Shown here one piece after another: positions 31,696 to 38,718 of a DNA stretch of 38,718 nucleotides (positions are counted from its first letter, which is position 1; each line of letters starts with the position of its first letter). Position numbers and translations under genes: made by a program. A model generated the notes under the pieces. It did no database searches, was not told where the DNA came from, and saw nothing but the letters and a program-made list of their open reading frames with translations. Origin of the DNA: Limnochordaceae bacterium (GTDB lineage Bacteria; Bacillota; Limnochordia; Limnochordales; DUMU01); NCBI GenBank assembly GCA_014896305.1, contig JADBKQ010000017.1, positions 1 to 38,718 on the forward strand, written 5' to 3'.

Positions 31696-33201
31696 TCACT
31701 GGCTGGCGATGACCTGCCAGGCGGTAGCGGGATCGTTGGTGATGATGGCGTCAACACCCGCGGTAATCATCCGCTGCAGGTTGTACCGGTCATCCACCGT
31801 CCAAACGAAAACGGCAATACCCCGCGAGTGGAGGTAACGGACAAGCTCAGGAGTGACCGTAGAGTACTGAATGGAGACAGCGTTAGCCCCGCTTTCCAGC
31901 ACCTGCTTGACGATGAATGCCCCCGCGACAGCTGCGTCGCGAATCCCGGGATCGTTCATCAAGAGCGCCCGGGGGATGTCCGGGGCAAGTTGAGATGCCT
32001 GTTTCACCGATTCCGGGTTGAACGACTGGATCACCACGTTGTTGGTCATTCCCGTCTTCCGGATCGCCGCCACGGTGGCGGCCATGGTCGCCTGCCCCGC
32101 CTGTTTGATCTCGATCAGAACCTGAGCCTTCTCCTTCGCCAACTCTAAGAGTTCTTCCAGGGTTGGGATCCTCTCACCGGCGAACTGAGCACCCTTCCAG
32201 GAACCGGCGTCAAACTGCTTGATCTGCTCGAGGGTAAGCGAGGTAATGCTGCCGGAACCGTTGGTGGTACGGTTGACCGTACTATCGTGCAGTATCACCG
32301 GCACGCCATCGGCGCTCAGATAGACGTCGCACTCCAGCAGATCGGCGTTCAGTTCGATGCCGCGCAGGAAAGCGGCCAGCGTGTTCTCGGGCGCCTCTTT
32401 AGACGCCCCCCGGTGGGCGACAACGAAGGGAGCCGAGTTAGCCCAAGCAGCGGTCTTAGTGGTACGGGCGGGGGGAACTATCCCCGCTTGCTGCACGAGA
32501 CTGGGTGCCTGGTCCGGGCTAAGCGGCCGGACGACGATGTTGTCGAAAGCGACCGTCGCTCCGTTGACGTGCAGGCCGACCACGCCTTTGGGATTCTGGA
32601 CAATCCCGATCATCTCGTGGATTTGCTCTCCGTTGAAGAAATAGCGCACGCTCGAGCCTATCACCTGAACCCGCAGATTGAAGGTCTCTCCGTTGGGTAT
32701 GCGCTTGGGCGCCGGCCGTGTAGCCATGACCTCCCAGCCGCCGTTCGTCGCCCGGCGGGCTACCTCGGTACCATTGTAGGCCGTCATGTTGTTGCGGACG
32801 GTAAAGATATAGTATGGGTAAGCTCCGGTGGCAGGAGCCCGGTAAATCAGCGCGGTCCAGCGGGTTTCCTCGTTGGCAGCGATAAAGGTGACATCGGCTG
32901 AAAACTCATAATCCGTCCAGTTCGGATCTCCGAAAAGAATTCTTCCCTGAATGCCAGAGGACCGGCTCTTACCTATCAGCCGCCCTCCCTCTACCTTCCA
33001 TTCGCCCTCTACCACCTTCCATCCGGCCGGGAGACCCCCGTCCGGTATTTCATCGAAATTCTCCTGAAGTAACGGTTCCGGAAGCGATGCCTCCCCTTGT
33101 GCGAAAGCACGGCCCGAAGCACCGAACAGAACCCCCAGGGTTAAGGTCGCTGCCAGAAGAAGCAACACCAGGTTTATGTTTTCGCCAGCTTGATTGACCA
33201 C
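31696..33201 (-). CDS. Secreted glycerophosphodiester phosphodiesterase with N-terminal LamG/DUF1080-like domain
   Basis: Exported enzyme (501 aa) predicted to hydrolyse glycerophosphodiesters. The signal peptide spans ~1-34 (GRAFA then QG). A jelly-roll domain of the DUF1080/LamG type (~43-225; DYEFSADVTF, GVVGLHVNGATVAFDNIVVRPL) probably binds carbohydrate or surface polymer. The GDPD barrel (~258-499) keeps the catalytic residues: HRGASKEAPENT (H263, R264, E272), ECDVYLSADG (E290, D292), and H305 in VILHD. The C-terminal VFVWTVDD and ITNDPA strands are intact. GTG 33201 follows GGAGG at 7 bases. Transcribed alone, convergent with the defence operon. Confidence 0.92.
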   Translation of the reverse strand: MVNQAGENINLVLLLLAATLTLGVLFGASGRAFAQGEASLPEPLLQENFDEIPDGGLPAGWKVVEGEWKVEGGRLIGKSRSSGIQGRILFGDPNWTDYEFSADVTFIAANEETRWTALIYRAPATGAYPYYIFTVRNNMTAYNGTEVARRATNGGWEVMATRPAPKRIPNGETFNLRVQVIGSSVRYFFNGEQIHEMIGIVQNPKGVVGLHVNGATVAFDNIVVRPLSPDQAPSLVQQAGIVPPARTTKTAAWANSAPFVVAHRGASKEAPENTLAAFLRGIELNADLLECDVYLSADGVPVILHDSTVNRTTNGSGSITSLTLEQIKQFDAGSWKGAQFAGERIPTLEELLELAKEKAQVLIEIKQAGQATMAATVAAIRKTGMTNNVVIQSFNPESVKQASQLAPDIPRALLMNDPGIRDAAVAGAFIVKQVLESGANAVSIQYSTVTPELVRYLHSRGIAVFVWTVDDRYNLQRMITAGVDAIITNDPATAWQVIASQ

Positions 33202-33482
33202 ACGCCCGCCTCCTTAGTGCCGAAGTGGCGAAGTGCCAAAATGCCTGACATTGTTGTAGGATTACTAAGAGAATTGATCGGGTACTGCCGCCGGCAGCGG
33301 TTCTGTATAGATTTTAGCCAGGTGCTGGAGTTCAGACAACGGCCCAGCCCGATTGCAGGTTAAGGTTTGGCAACAGCTAGTGGTAGTGGCAGTGGCAGCG
33401 ACCCCGGCATAGCGAGTTCGGACAATGGCATCCCTAGATATCGTGGCCCATTCGCGGACCGGGCCCGGTCGGCAGCCGTTAG
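33202..33482. other. Intergenic region before the LanKC remnant
   Basis: This holds the leader of the glycerophosphodiesterase gene (minus) and an inverted repeat CTGCCG-C-CGGCAG near 33287. No lanthipeptide precursor gene could be recognised here. Confidence 0.3.
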
Positions 33483-34077
33483 CGGGCAAGGCCGGGTGCG
33501 GCCAGCGGCGCCCAGTACTTGTCGTTTCCCGCTGATGCTGGGTCGTCATCGATCCTGTACCCTTATTGGTTCCGGGGCAGTGCTGGGGTAGGGACGTGTC
33601 TTCTGCGGTACGCTGTACTTACAGGAGAGAGAGTATTGTGGGACAAACTGGCTCTCGTTTTGGCTGATGTCAGGCGAAAGTATACGGTGTATCCGGGTTT
33701 GTTCAATGGCTTGGCAGGGCTCGGCAACTTCCTTCTCGACTGTCACCAGATCACCGGGGACATTGGTTACCTGGAATGGGCGAAGATCATAGCAGAAGGT
33801 GTCTTGCTGTTTAAGATTGAAAGGGACACTGGCGTAGCGTTTCCGGGCGACGACTTGGTTAGACTTAGCTGCGATTTTGGCACGGGGTCCGCTGGTATTG
33901 GTTTGTTTCTAAGCAGGTTGGTCGACAACCTTGACAGATCGGGCCTATGGTGTCTATTGTAACAATAGTCTGTTTCTAAGCAGGTTGGTCGACCACCGGT
34001 CAGATAGGAACTTCATTCTTGGTAACCTTGACGAGTTGTTGCTGAATCGTGCTCAAGTGCCCGCCGCGAGAGGCTAG
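33483..34077 (+). pseudogene. Class III lanthionine synthetase (LanKC) C-terminal remnant, 5'-truncated and disrupted
   Basis: From ~33546 the frame encodes the cyclase-like C-terminus of a LanKC enzyme: ILYPYWFRGSAGVGTCLLRY, then VRRKYTVYPGLFNGLAGLG and later RLSCDFGTGSAGIGLFLSRL. The N-terminal lyase and kinase domains are absent. The frame is then interrupted: a 23-base sequence at 33904-33926 recurs exactly at 33971-33993, and the 67 bases between equivalent points introduce TAA at 33960-33962. After the second copy the expected ending resumes in another frame (FLSRLVDHRSDRNFILGNL, then DELLLNRAQVPAARG) up to TAG at 34075. Removing one 67-base unit restores a continuous C-terminus. Zinc ligands typical of LanC are not evident, as expected for class III. 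Confidence 0.8.
33904..33993. repeat. Exact 23-base direct repeat at 67-base spacing inside the LanKC remnant
   Basis: Copies at 33904-33926 and 33971-33993 begin TGTTTCTAAG and end GGTCGAC. Because 67 is not a multiple of three, the duplication both shifts the frame and brings in a stop. Bases beyond the copies (CAGATCGGGC versus CAGATAGGAA) are also partly similar, so an older tandem duplication is likely. Confidence 0.8.
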
Positions 34078-34243
34078 TCTCCGTTCATCAGACGGTGGCT
34101 TGATGCGAACGCCAAGCCGAGGGTGATGGGCCACGCATAGCACTACATCGAAAGGTCTTGCCGGCAGGATGGCAGGTGGAATCCTCAAGGGCCTCGGACA
34201 CCCGAGTGTGGGCGCCCCCTTGGGACCTACTGCACGGGGGCCT

Positions 34244-36052
34244 ATGCATGTGAGTCGTCTGGGGAGCCTTCTCTGGCTCATGGGGGTAGCCATTCGGGTA
34301 GCTCCACTGCCTTGCGGGCTCTGGGCGCTGAGCGCACTGGCGGGCGGAGTCATCGTCCCCGCTCAGCTGTGGCTGACGAAGAGGCTGGTTGACGCGTTGG
34401 CCGCTCATGTGGCGGGGCGGGCGGATCACGCCGGCGGCTGGTTGTTGTGGCTGTCGCTGCTGGTAGGCCTTCTGATTCTGCAACAGATCCTTTCGGGGTT
34501 GCAGCAGTGGGTACAGGTGCTGGCCGGTGAGAAAGTCGGGCCGAGCGTCCAGGAACAAGTGATGAGAGCCGCGGCAAAGTTGGACACGGTGCGGTTCGAG
34601 CACCAGGAATACTACGACCAAGTCGCCCGAGTGCTGTCGGAGACCGAAGGGCGTGCGCCTGGCCTGGTCGGTGGCGGAATCGCGCTTCTGCAGTCCGTAC
34701 CACCTCTGGTCGGGTATGTCTGGGCCATGGCGGCGCTGTCCCCTATCATGCTTGCCTTCATCGCGGCGGGGATGGTGCCGAGCCTCATCGAGGCAGCCGT
34801 TAGTGGGCAGAAGGGCTGGAGTCTGCTCCACCAGCAAACCCGGGAGCGGCGCCTGGCGGCATATTACGCGGGTATCCTTACGGATCGGCACTTTGCCAAA
34901 GAAGTGCGCATCTACCAACTGCCCCAGTACGTGATCCAGAGGTGGTCCGAGCTTTTCTGGAAGGCCAGCAATGAGACCCGTCATCTATCCGGGCGGCTAC
35001 GGGCGCGATCCCATCTGCTCTCTCTTTTCAGCACAGCCGCGAGTATGGCCGGCTTGGTATGGGTTGTGCAGGCAGGCCTGACCCAAACGACAGCCGGCGC
35101 CTATGCGATCCTCTTCCAGTCGATTACGGGGATGCTCCATGACATGCCGCGGCTGATCTTGCTGGTGAAGGACCTGGCGACCCAGTCGGGATTTGCCGGC
35201 GAGTTGCGGAGTTTCCTCAGCCAAAGTCCTCAAGACACCTTTCTACGGGGTGGCTCCCCTGGCCTAAAGCCTCTGCCGCGGCGCGCTTTCCCAACCCCGC
35301 TGAGCCGGGAGATCCGCTTTGAAGACGTCTGGTTTACCTACCCGGACGCCCATCGGCCCGTGCTGGCGGGCGTGAGCTTCTCCATCCGGGCCGGGGAGAC
35401 CGTTGCACTGGTCGGCGAGAATGGGGCGGGCAAGACGACCTTGGTCAAGCTCCTTCTGGGCCTGTATCACCCCAACCGAGGACGGATCCTCTTTGATGGC
35501 TGCCCAGCAGAGGAGATCGACTTACCGTCCCGGTTCAAAGCGATGTCCGCGGTTTTCCAGGGCTTTTTGCGCTATTGCCTTACCTTACGCGAGAACATAG
35601 CGGCCAGCCAGATCGACTTGGCGCAAGAGGATCAACGCATCCTGTCGGCTGCCGCCCGGGCCGGGTTGGACGGAGTCATCGAGCGCCTGCCGCAAGGGCT
35701 GAACACGCTCCTCGGGCCGGACGTAGGCGGGGTAGAGCTATCCGGCGGTGAATGGCAACGAGTGGCACTGGCACGGGCGTTCTTGCGGGACAGCCAGGTG
35801 CTCATCCTCGACGAACCGACGGCCGCACTCGACCCCATGGCGGAAGTGGCGATATTCGAACGGTTTGCGGAGCTGGCCCGGGGGCAGACGACGCTGCTCA
35901 TCTCCCACCGGCTGGGCATGGCCAGATTGGCCGATCGAATCCTGGTTCTCGAGAATGGCCGCCTGGTCGAGGATGGGAGTCATGAGGGACTGGTTCAGCG
36001 CGGTGGCCCCTATGCCCGGATGTTCGAGGCACAGGCGAGGTGGTACGTATGA
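34244..36052 (+). CDS. ABC exporter half-transporter, first of a pair
   Basis: Membrane domain plus ATPase domain in one chain (about 602 aa). The N-terminal half contains hydrophobic spans (LWALSALAGGVIVPAQLWL, WLLWLSLLVGLLILQQIL, APGL.. to YVWAMAALSPIMLAFIAAG, and two more to ~residue 320). The ATPase has Walker A VGENGAGKTTL (~389), signature LSGGEWQRVALARA, Walker B VLILDEPTAALDP and ISHRLGMARLADR. ATG 34244 is chosen as the start close to a GGGGG tract; the frame is open to ATG 34169, which has no usable spacing. The second exporter gene overlaps its stop by 4 bases, indicating a heterodimer. Its place after a LanKC remnant suggests peptide export. Confidence 0.87.
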   Translation: MHVSRLGSLLWLMGVAIRVAPLPCGLWALSALAGGVIVPAQLWLTKRLVDALAAHVAGRADHAGGWLLWLSLLVGLLILQQILSGLQQWVQVLAGEKVGPSVQEQVMRAAAKLDTVRFEHQEYYDQVARVLSETEGRAPGLVGGGIALLQSVPPLVGYVWAMAALSPIMLAFIAAGMVPSLIEAAVSGQKGWSLLHQQTRERRLAAYYAGILTDRHFAKEVRIYQLPQYVIQRWSELFWKASNETRHLSGRLRARSHLLSLFSTAASMAGLVWVVQAGLTQTTAGAYAILFQSITGMLHDMPRLILLVKDLATQSGFAGELRSFLSQSPQDTFLRGGSPGLKPLPRRAFPTPLSREIRFEDVWFTYPDAHRPVLAGVSFSIRAGETVALVGENGAGKTTLVKLLLGLYHPNRGRILFDGCPAEEIDLPSRFKAMSAVFQGFLRYCLTLRENIAASQIDLAQEDQRILSAAARAGLDGVIERLPQGLNTLLGPDVGGVELSGGEWQRVALARAFLRDSQVLILDEPTAALDPMAEVAIFERFAELARGQTTLLISHRLGMARLADRILVLENGRLVEDGSHEGLVQRGGPYARMFEAQARWYV

Positions 36053-38001
36053 GTTCAGCCGGGGTGGCGGCCTCGGCGGCGGCGAGCTCGCCCCAGTCTC
36101 AACCGCAGCTTCAGCAGCAGCGAGCGCCGGCTAGGCGTTCGCAGTTGGCCCTGTGGCGGGACATTTCTCGGTTGCTCAAGGAGTTCTGGCTGGCTCAACC
36201 GCTGGCCAGCTCCGCTTTGCTGCTGCTGATGCTGGTGGGCAACGCGCGTACCGGTCTGTACGTGATCGCGATGCGAGGACTGGTCGACTCCTTGACCAGT
36301 GCGGCAGGGGTAGGCGAAGGCCACCGGCCCATCTATTGGTTGATGTTATACGTGTTGGCGGCGGCGATCGAGGAAGTGTATTGGGTGGTTCAACCTACCC
36401 TTCAGGCCTACCTGGGGGACCACGGGTCCTACCGGATCCAGGCAACTGTCCTGCGGCGGGCGGCGGCCGTACCCCTGGTACGGTTCGACGAACCCGTCTT
36501 CTTCGACCAGCTCCAACGGGCCAACGCCGGGATGGGACAGCGGCTGGTCGGCTTGTACACCAACATTGCGGACTTTCTACGTGGCTTTGTCATGCTGGCG
36601 TCGGTGGCCGTCTCCCTCTATGTGGTTCACCCGCTGCTTCTGCCTCTATTGGTAGCCGGGAGTCTCCCGACCGTCTGGTTTCAAGCCCGCATTAGCAGTG
36701 CCCTCTATGAGCTGCAGCGTTCGCACACCACGCGGGACCGGGTTCGAGGCTACCTCCAGTGGCTACTGACGGCCAAAGATGCTGCGAGTGAACTACGGCT
36801 GTTCGGCCTGAGCGATTACCTGCTGGGGCGTTGGCACGATCTGCGGGCGGAACGTCGCCGGGATGTCCTGGCGACCGAGGGTAAGCGGAGCCTGTACACC
36901 ACCGCGGGGAGCGCGATCGCGGCGGCTACCTATGCAGGGGGACTTGTGCTCATCGCCGTGCTGATCTTTCGCGGGCAGCTTTCCATCGGCGACTATGTGG
37001 CCGTAACCACGGGCGCTCTTTGGTTTCAGGGCATGGTGGGCAGCGCCATTGTCGGCGTGCGCTCACTGGCCGAAGAAGCGCTGTTCCTGGGCGACCTGTT
37101 CGAGTACATGAGGGTGACCGAGTCGCCAGCACCGGCACAGTCGAGCATCGGCCGGCCGGGTATGGTGTCAACGTCGGAGACCCCCGCGGCGCACATGCCG
37201 CCGGCAGAGGCTGCCTCGGTGGACATGTCGACGACGAAACCGGCGAGCTTCGGTTTGCAGGTCGACGCCGAAGCTATATCGTTCCGCTACCCGGGAAACG
37301 CAGAGGCCGTCGTTCACGACGTCACGTTGCAGATTCGTGCCGGTGAACGGGTGGCGATCGTAGGCGAGAACGGTGCCGGCAAGACGACGCTGGTCAAGCT
37401 GCTGATCGGCCTCTATCAACCCGAGACGGGCGTGGTACGCGTGAACGGTGAGCCTCTCGTGGGCAAGCATGCGGCGACGGTGCAGCGGCGGGTAGCGGCC
37501 GTCTTTCAGGACTACGCCTCCTATGCACTGACAGCGCGGGAGAACATCGGCTTCGGCGACCTCCGGCGGATCAACGATGATGCCGCGTTGGCACGTGCGG
37601 CCGAGCAGGCCGGCATCCGGGAGATGATCGAGAGCTGGCCCGACCGATATGATACGTATCTGGGCCGTCAGTTCGGGAACACGGACTTGTCTGGAGGGCA
37701 GTGGCAGAAGGTTGCGCTCGCCCGGGCCTTCGTACGCGACGCCGATCTGGTTGTTCTGGACGAACCGACCGCGGCCATGGATCCCCTCGCGGAGCTGGCG
37801 CTGTTTGAGCGGTTCATCGACTTGGTGGGCCACCGCACGGCGATCATGATCTCGCACCGGCTGGGAGCGGCCCGGTTGGCCGACCGGGTGATCGTGTTGC
37901 GAGGTGGAACGGTCGTGGAGGTGGGTGGCCATGACGAACTGATCGCGCGGAAAGGTGAGTATGCGAGGCTGTTCGAGGCGCAGGCGCAGTGGTATCGGTG
38001 A
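36049..38001 (+). CDS. ABC exporter half-transporter, second of a pair
   Basis: Partner half-transporter (650 aa). A Ser/Gln-rich N-terminus (2-35) precedes the membrane domain (spans such as ASSALLLLMLVGNA, FVMLASVAVSLYVVHPLLLPLL, AGGLVLIAVLIFRG). A Met/Ala/Thr/Pro-rich low-complexity linker (~352-405) lies before the ATPase domain, which has Walker A VGENGAGKTTL (~438), signature DLSGGQWQKVALARA (~546), Walker B VVLDEPTAAMDP and ISHRLGAARLADR. Both halves have intact catalytic glutamates, so both sites should hydrolyse ATP. ATG 36049 overlaps the upstream stop. A frameshifted remnant of a close paralogue (90% identical where alignable) lies at 6907-7321. Confidence 0.88.
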   Translation: MSSAGVAASAAASSPQSQPQLQQQRAPARRSQLALWRDISRLLKEFWLAQPLASSALLLLMLVGNARTGLYVIAMRGLVDSLTSAAGVGEGHRPIYWLMLYVLAAAIEEVYWVVQPTLQAYLGDHGSYRIQATVLRRAAAVPLVRFDEPVFFDQLQRANAGMGQRLVGLYTNIADFLRGFVMLASVAVSLYVVHPLLLPLLVAGSLPTVWFQARISSALYELQRSHTTRDRVRGYLQWLLTAKDAASELRLFGLSDYLLGRWHDLRAERRRDVLATEGKRSLYTTAGSAIAAATYAGGLVLIAVLIFRGQLSIGDYVAVTTGALWFQGMVGSAIVGVRSLAEEALFLGDLFEYMRVTESPAPAQSSIGRPGMVSTSETPAAHMPPAEAASVDMSTTKPASFGLQVDAEAISFRYPGNAEAVVHDVTLQIRAGERVAIVGENGAGKTTLVKLLIGLYQPETGVVRVNGEPLVGKHAATVQRRVAAVFQDYASYALTARENIGFGDLRRINDDAALARAAEQAGIREMIESWPDRYDTYLGRQFGNTDLSGGQWQKVALARAFVRDADLVVLDEPTAAMDPLAELALFERFIDLVGHRTAIMISHRLGAARLADRVIVLRGGTVVEVGGHDELIARKGEYARLFEAQAQWYR

Positions 38002-38278
38002 CATGTACACAAGGGTTCTGTTTCAGATCCCCGGCCAGCCTCTTGCTGCAGATATCATAGGGGCCGAGCTGGCTGTCCGTCCGTGGCGGAGCGCTGCAAG
38101 ATCGAGGAACCGAACCCGAGGATGAAGGAAGGATCCACCTACTCCATGCGTGGTAACAGCATCCACGATGTGTCCCCGCCGAGTGATGACCGCCGCGTCG
38201 CTTATCTGGTTTGGCCCAATCCCCAGCCGCGGCCGCCCTAGCTTAAGCAGACGTCATCCACGAACCAAAAACCGTTGC
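38002..38278. other. Intergenic, no gene recognised
   Basis: No frame has a ribosome site or family motif. On the minus strand a toxin gene would be expected after the AbrB-type gene, but no PIN or MazF-like sequence is present. Confidence 0.35.
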
Positions 38279-38479
38279 CTACGCTGGAGTCCAGTACCAA
38301 GCCTTGTCCGGTGGGATCGTGATGACCTTTTTGGGGCGTAGCACAAGACCGCCTTCGACTGCGACGAACTCAACGGCATCTCCTTCGCTAATGTTCAGGC
38401 GGTCGCGGTAGATCTTGGGTATCGTGACCTGCCCATGCCGAGTCACACGCTGCGCCACAAGCGGAACGTCGGGTATCAC
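38279..38479 (-). CDS. AbrB/MazE/SpoVT-type DNA-binding protein, probably C-terminally shortened antitoxin
   Basis: Small swapped-hairpin DNA-binding protein (66 aa). The core RVTRHGQVTIPKIYRDRLNI then EGDAVEFVAVEGGLVLRPKK is the AbrB domain. Relatives that act as antitoxins of PIN toxins continue past the segment seen here as KAWYWTPA with a charged tail of 15-25 residues; here TAG follows at once and no toxin gene is found downstream. GTG 38479 is the start in the longest frame, but it has no clear ribosome site, and the true start may be the GTG nearer the domain. It follows an IS21 remnant, which may have removed the original promoter. Confidence 0.7.
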   Translation of the reverse strand: MIPDVPLVAQRVTRHGQVTIPKIYRDRLNISEGDAVEFVAVEGGLVLRPKKVITIPPDKAWYWTPA

Positions 38480-38483
38480 CCGT

Positions 38484-38718
38484 TTACAGCGCTTCGAAAC
38501 CCGGACCAGTCGTCGCTTGGGCTGGGCGGGGGGCTCGCCGTTTGCGATGCGCCAGCCGGTCCACGAGGGCTGCTATCCCCGAACGCTCCGTCCAACGGGA
38601 GAAGGGCAGGTTCGTCGTAATCAGCACGCTGCCCCGCTCGTAGGTGACCGAGCTGGTAGGGCGCGTCCGGTACCAGCGCCCTGGAGCCATTGCCGCGCCA
38701 CCAGCACACGCCGGCTAA
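38484..38718 (-). pseudogene. IS21-family IstB ATPase C-terminal remnant (reaches right edge)
   Basis: The minus strand encodes VTYERGSVLITTNLPFSRW, then TERSGIAALVDRLAHR. This is the end of IstB, the ATPase helper of IS21 transposition (consensus YERGSTLITSNLPFSEW then ALLDRLTH). The usual ~10 residues between W-TE and LLDR are shortened, and sequence before YERGS is out of frame, so the gene is broken. The element may continue beyond the window. Confidence 0.7.

Noticed and set aside
38223..38300. Minus-strand tail GNGFWFVDDVCLS as the end of a carbohydrate-binding domain
   Set aside because: It overlaps the AbrB-type gene in another frame and no further domain sequence precedes it.

Overview
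The window (38.7 kb, GC-rich, many GTG starts, strong GGAGG-type ribosome binding sites) most likely comes from a high-GC, endospore-forming Firmicute with an outer membrane. Spore-coat genes (a CotE-like protein, two CotS-family kinases, a CotSA-like glycosyltransferase) lie about 2 kb from a complete BamA/Omp85 assembly protein with POTRA domains and a beta barrel. A sugar-binding protein without a lipobox cysteine also fits a diderm envelope. Limnochordia would fit; this is inference from gene content, not a placement.

Layout. 1-1530: the start of a repeat-rich partial ORF and about 1.2 kb of repeat-laden intergenic DNA. 1530-6793 (minus strand): GH16 beta-glucanase, solute-binding protein and a LacI-type regulator, probably a beta-glucan utilisation locus; no permease genes are present. 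6907-7561: remnants of an ABC exporter and an IS3-type transposase. 7723-9504: bamA. 9814-10314: an uncharacterised ORF. 10403-17510: spore-coat and spore-polysaccharide region, with CotE-like and amphi-Trp genes on the minus strand and a compact five-gene plus-strand operon (kinase, kinase, glycosyltransferase, UDP-glucose dehydrogenase, epimerase). 17869-18552: SAM methyltransferase. 19072-19417: transposase remnant. 19578-31237: a four-gene, tightly coupled putative anti-phage operon. 31696-33201: secreted glycerophosphodiester phosphodiesterase. 33483-38001: a broken class III lanthionine synthetase (LanKC) C-terminus followed by two intact ABC exporter half-transporters. 38279-38718: AbrB-type antitoxin and an IS21 IstB remnant.

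The defence operon is the most interesting system. A SNF2 helicase with a C-terminal DUF3883 domain, a DUF1156 (COG1743) DNA methyltransferase and a DUF499 (COG1483-like) ATPase form a set predicted to be antiviral from genome context. Here an OLD-family ATPase/TOPRIM nuclease of visibly lower GC sits between helicase and methyltransferase with 4-base overlaps on both sides, and the DUF499 protein carries an N-terminal HEPN-like domain with an intact R-x4-H motif (R94-H99). A plausible division of labour is modification by the methyltransferase, DNA sensing or translocation by the helicase and DUF499 ATPase, DNA cleavage by the OLD protein and RNA cleavage by the HEPN domain. A strong terminator closes the operon.

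Two themes recur. First, conserved proteins carry low-complexity, repeat-derived insertions at loops (GH16, LacI regulator, UDP-glucose dehydrogenase, ABC exporter linker), and intergenic DNA carries several families of short tandem repeats. Second, mobile-element and paralogue remnants (IS3, IS21, another transposase, ABC exporter, LanKC) show this is an actively decaying accessory region.
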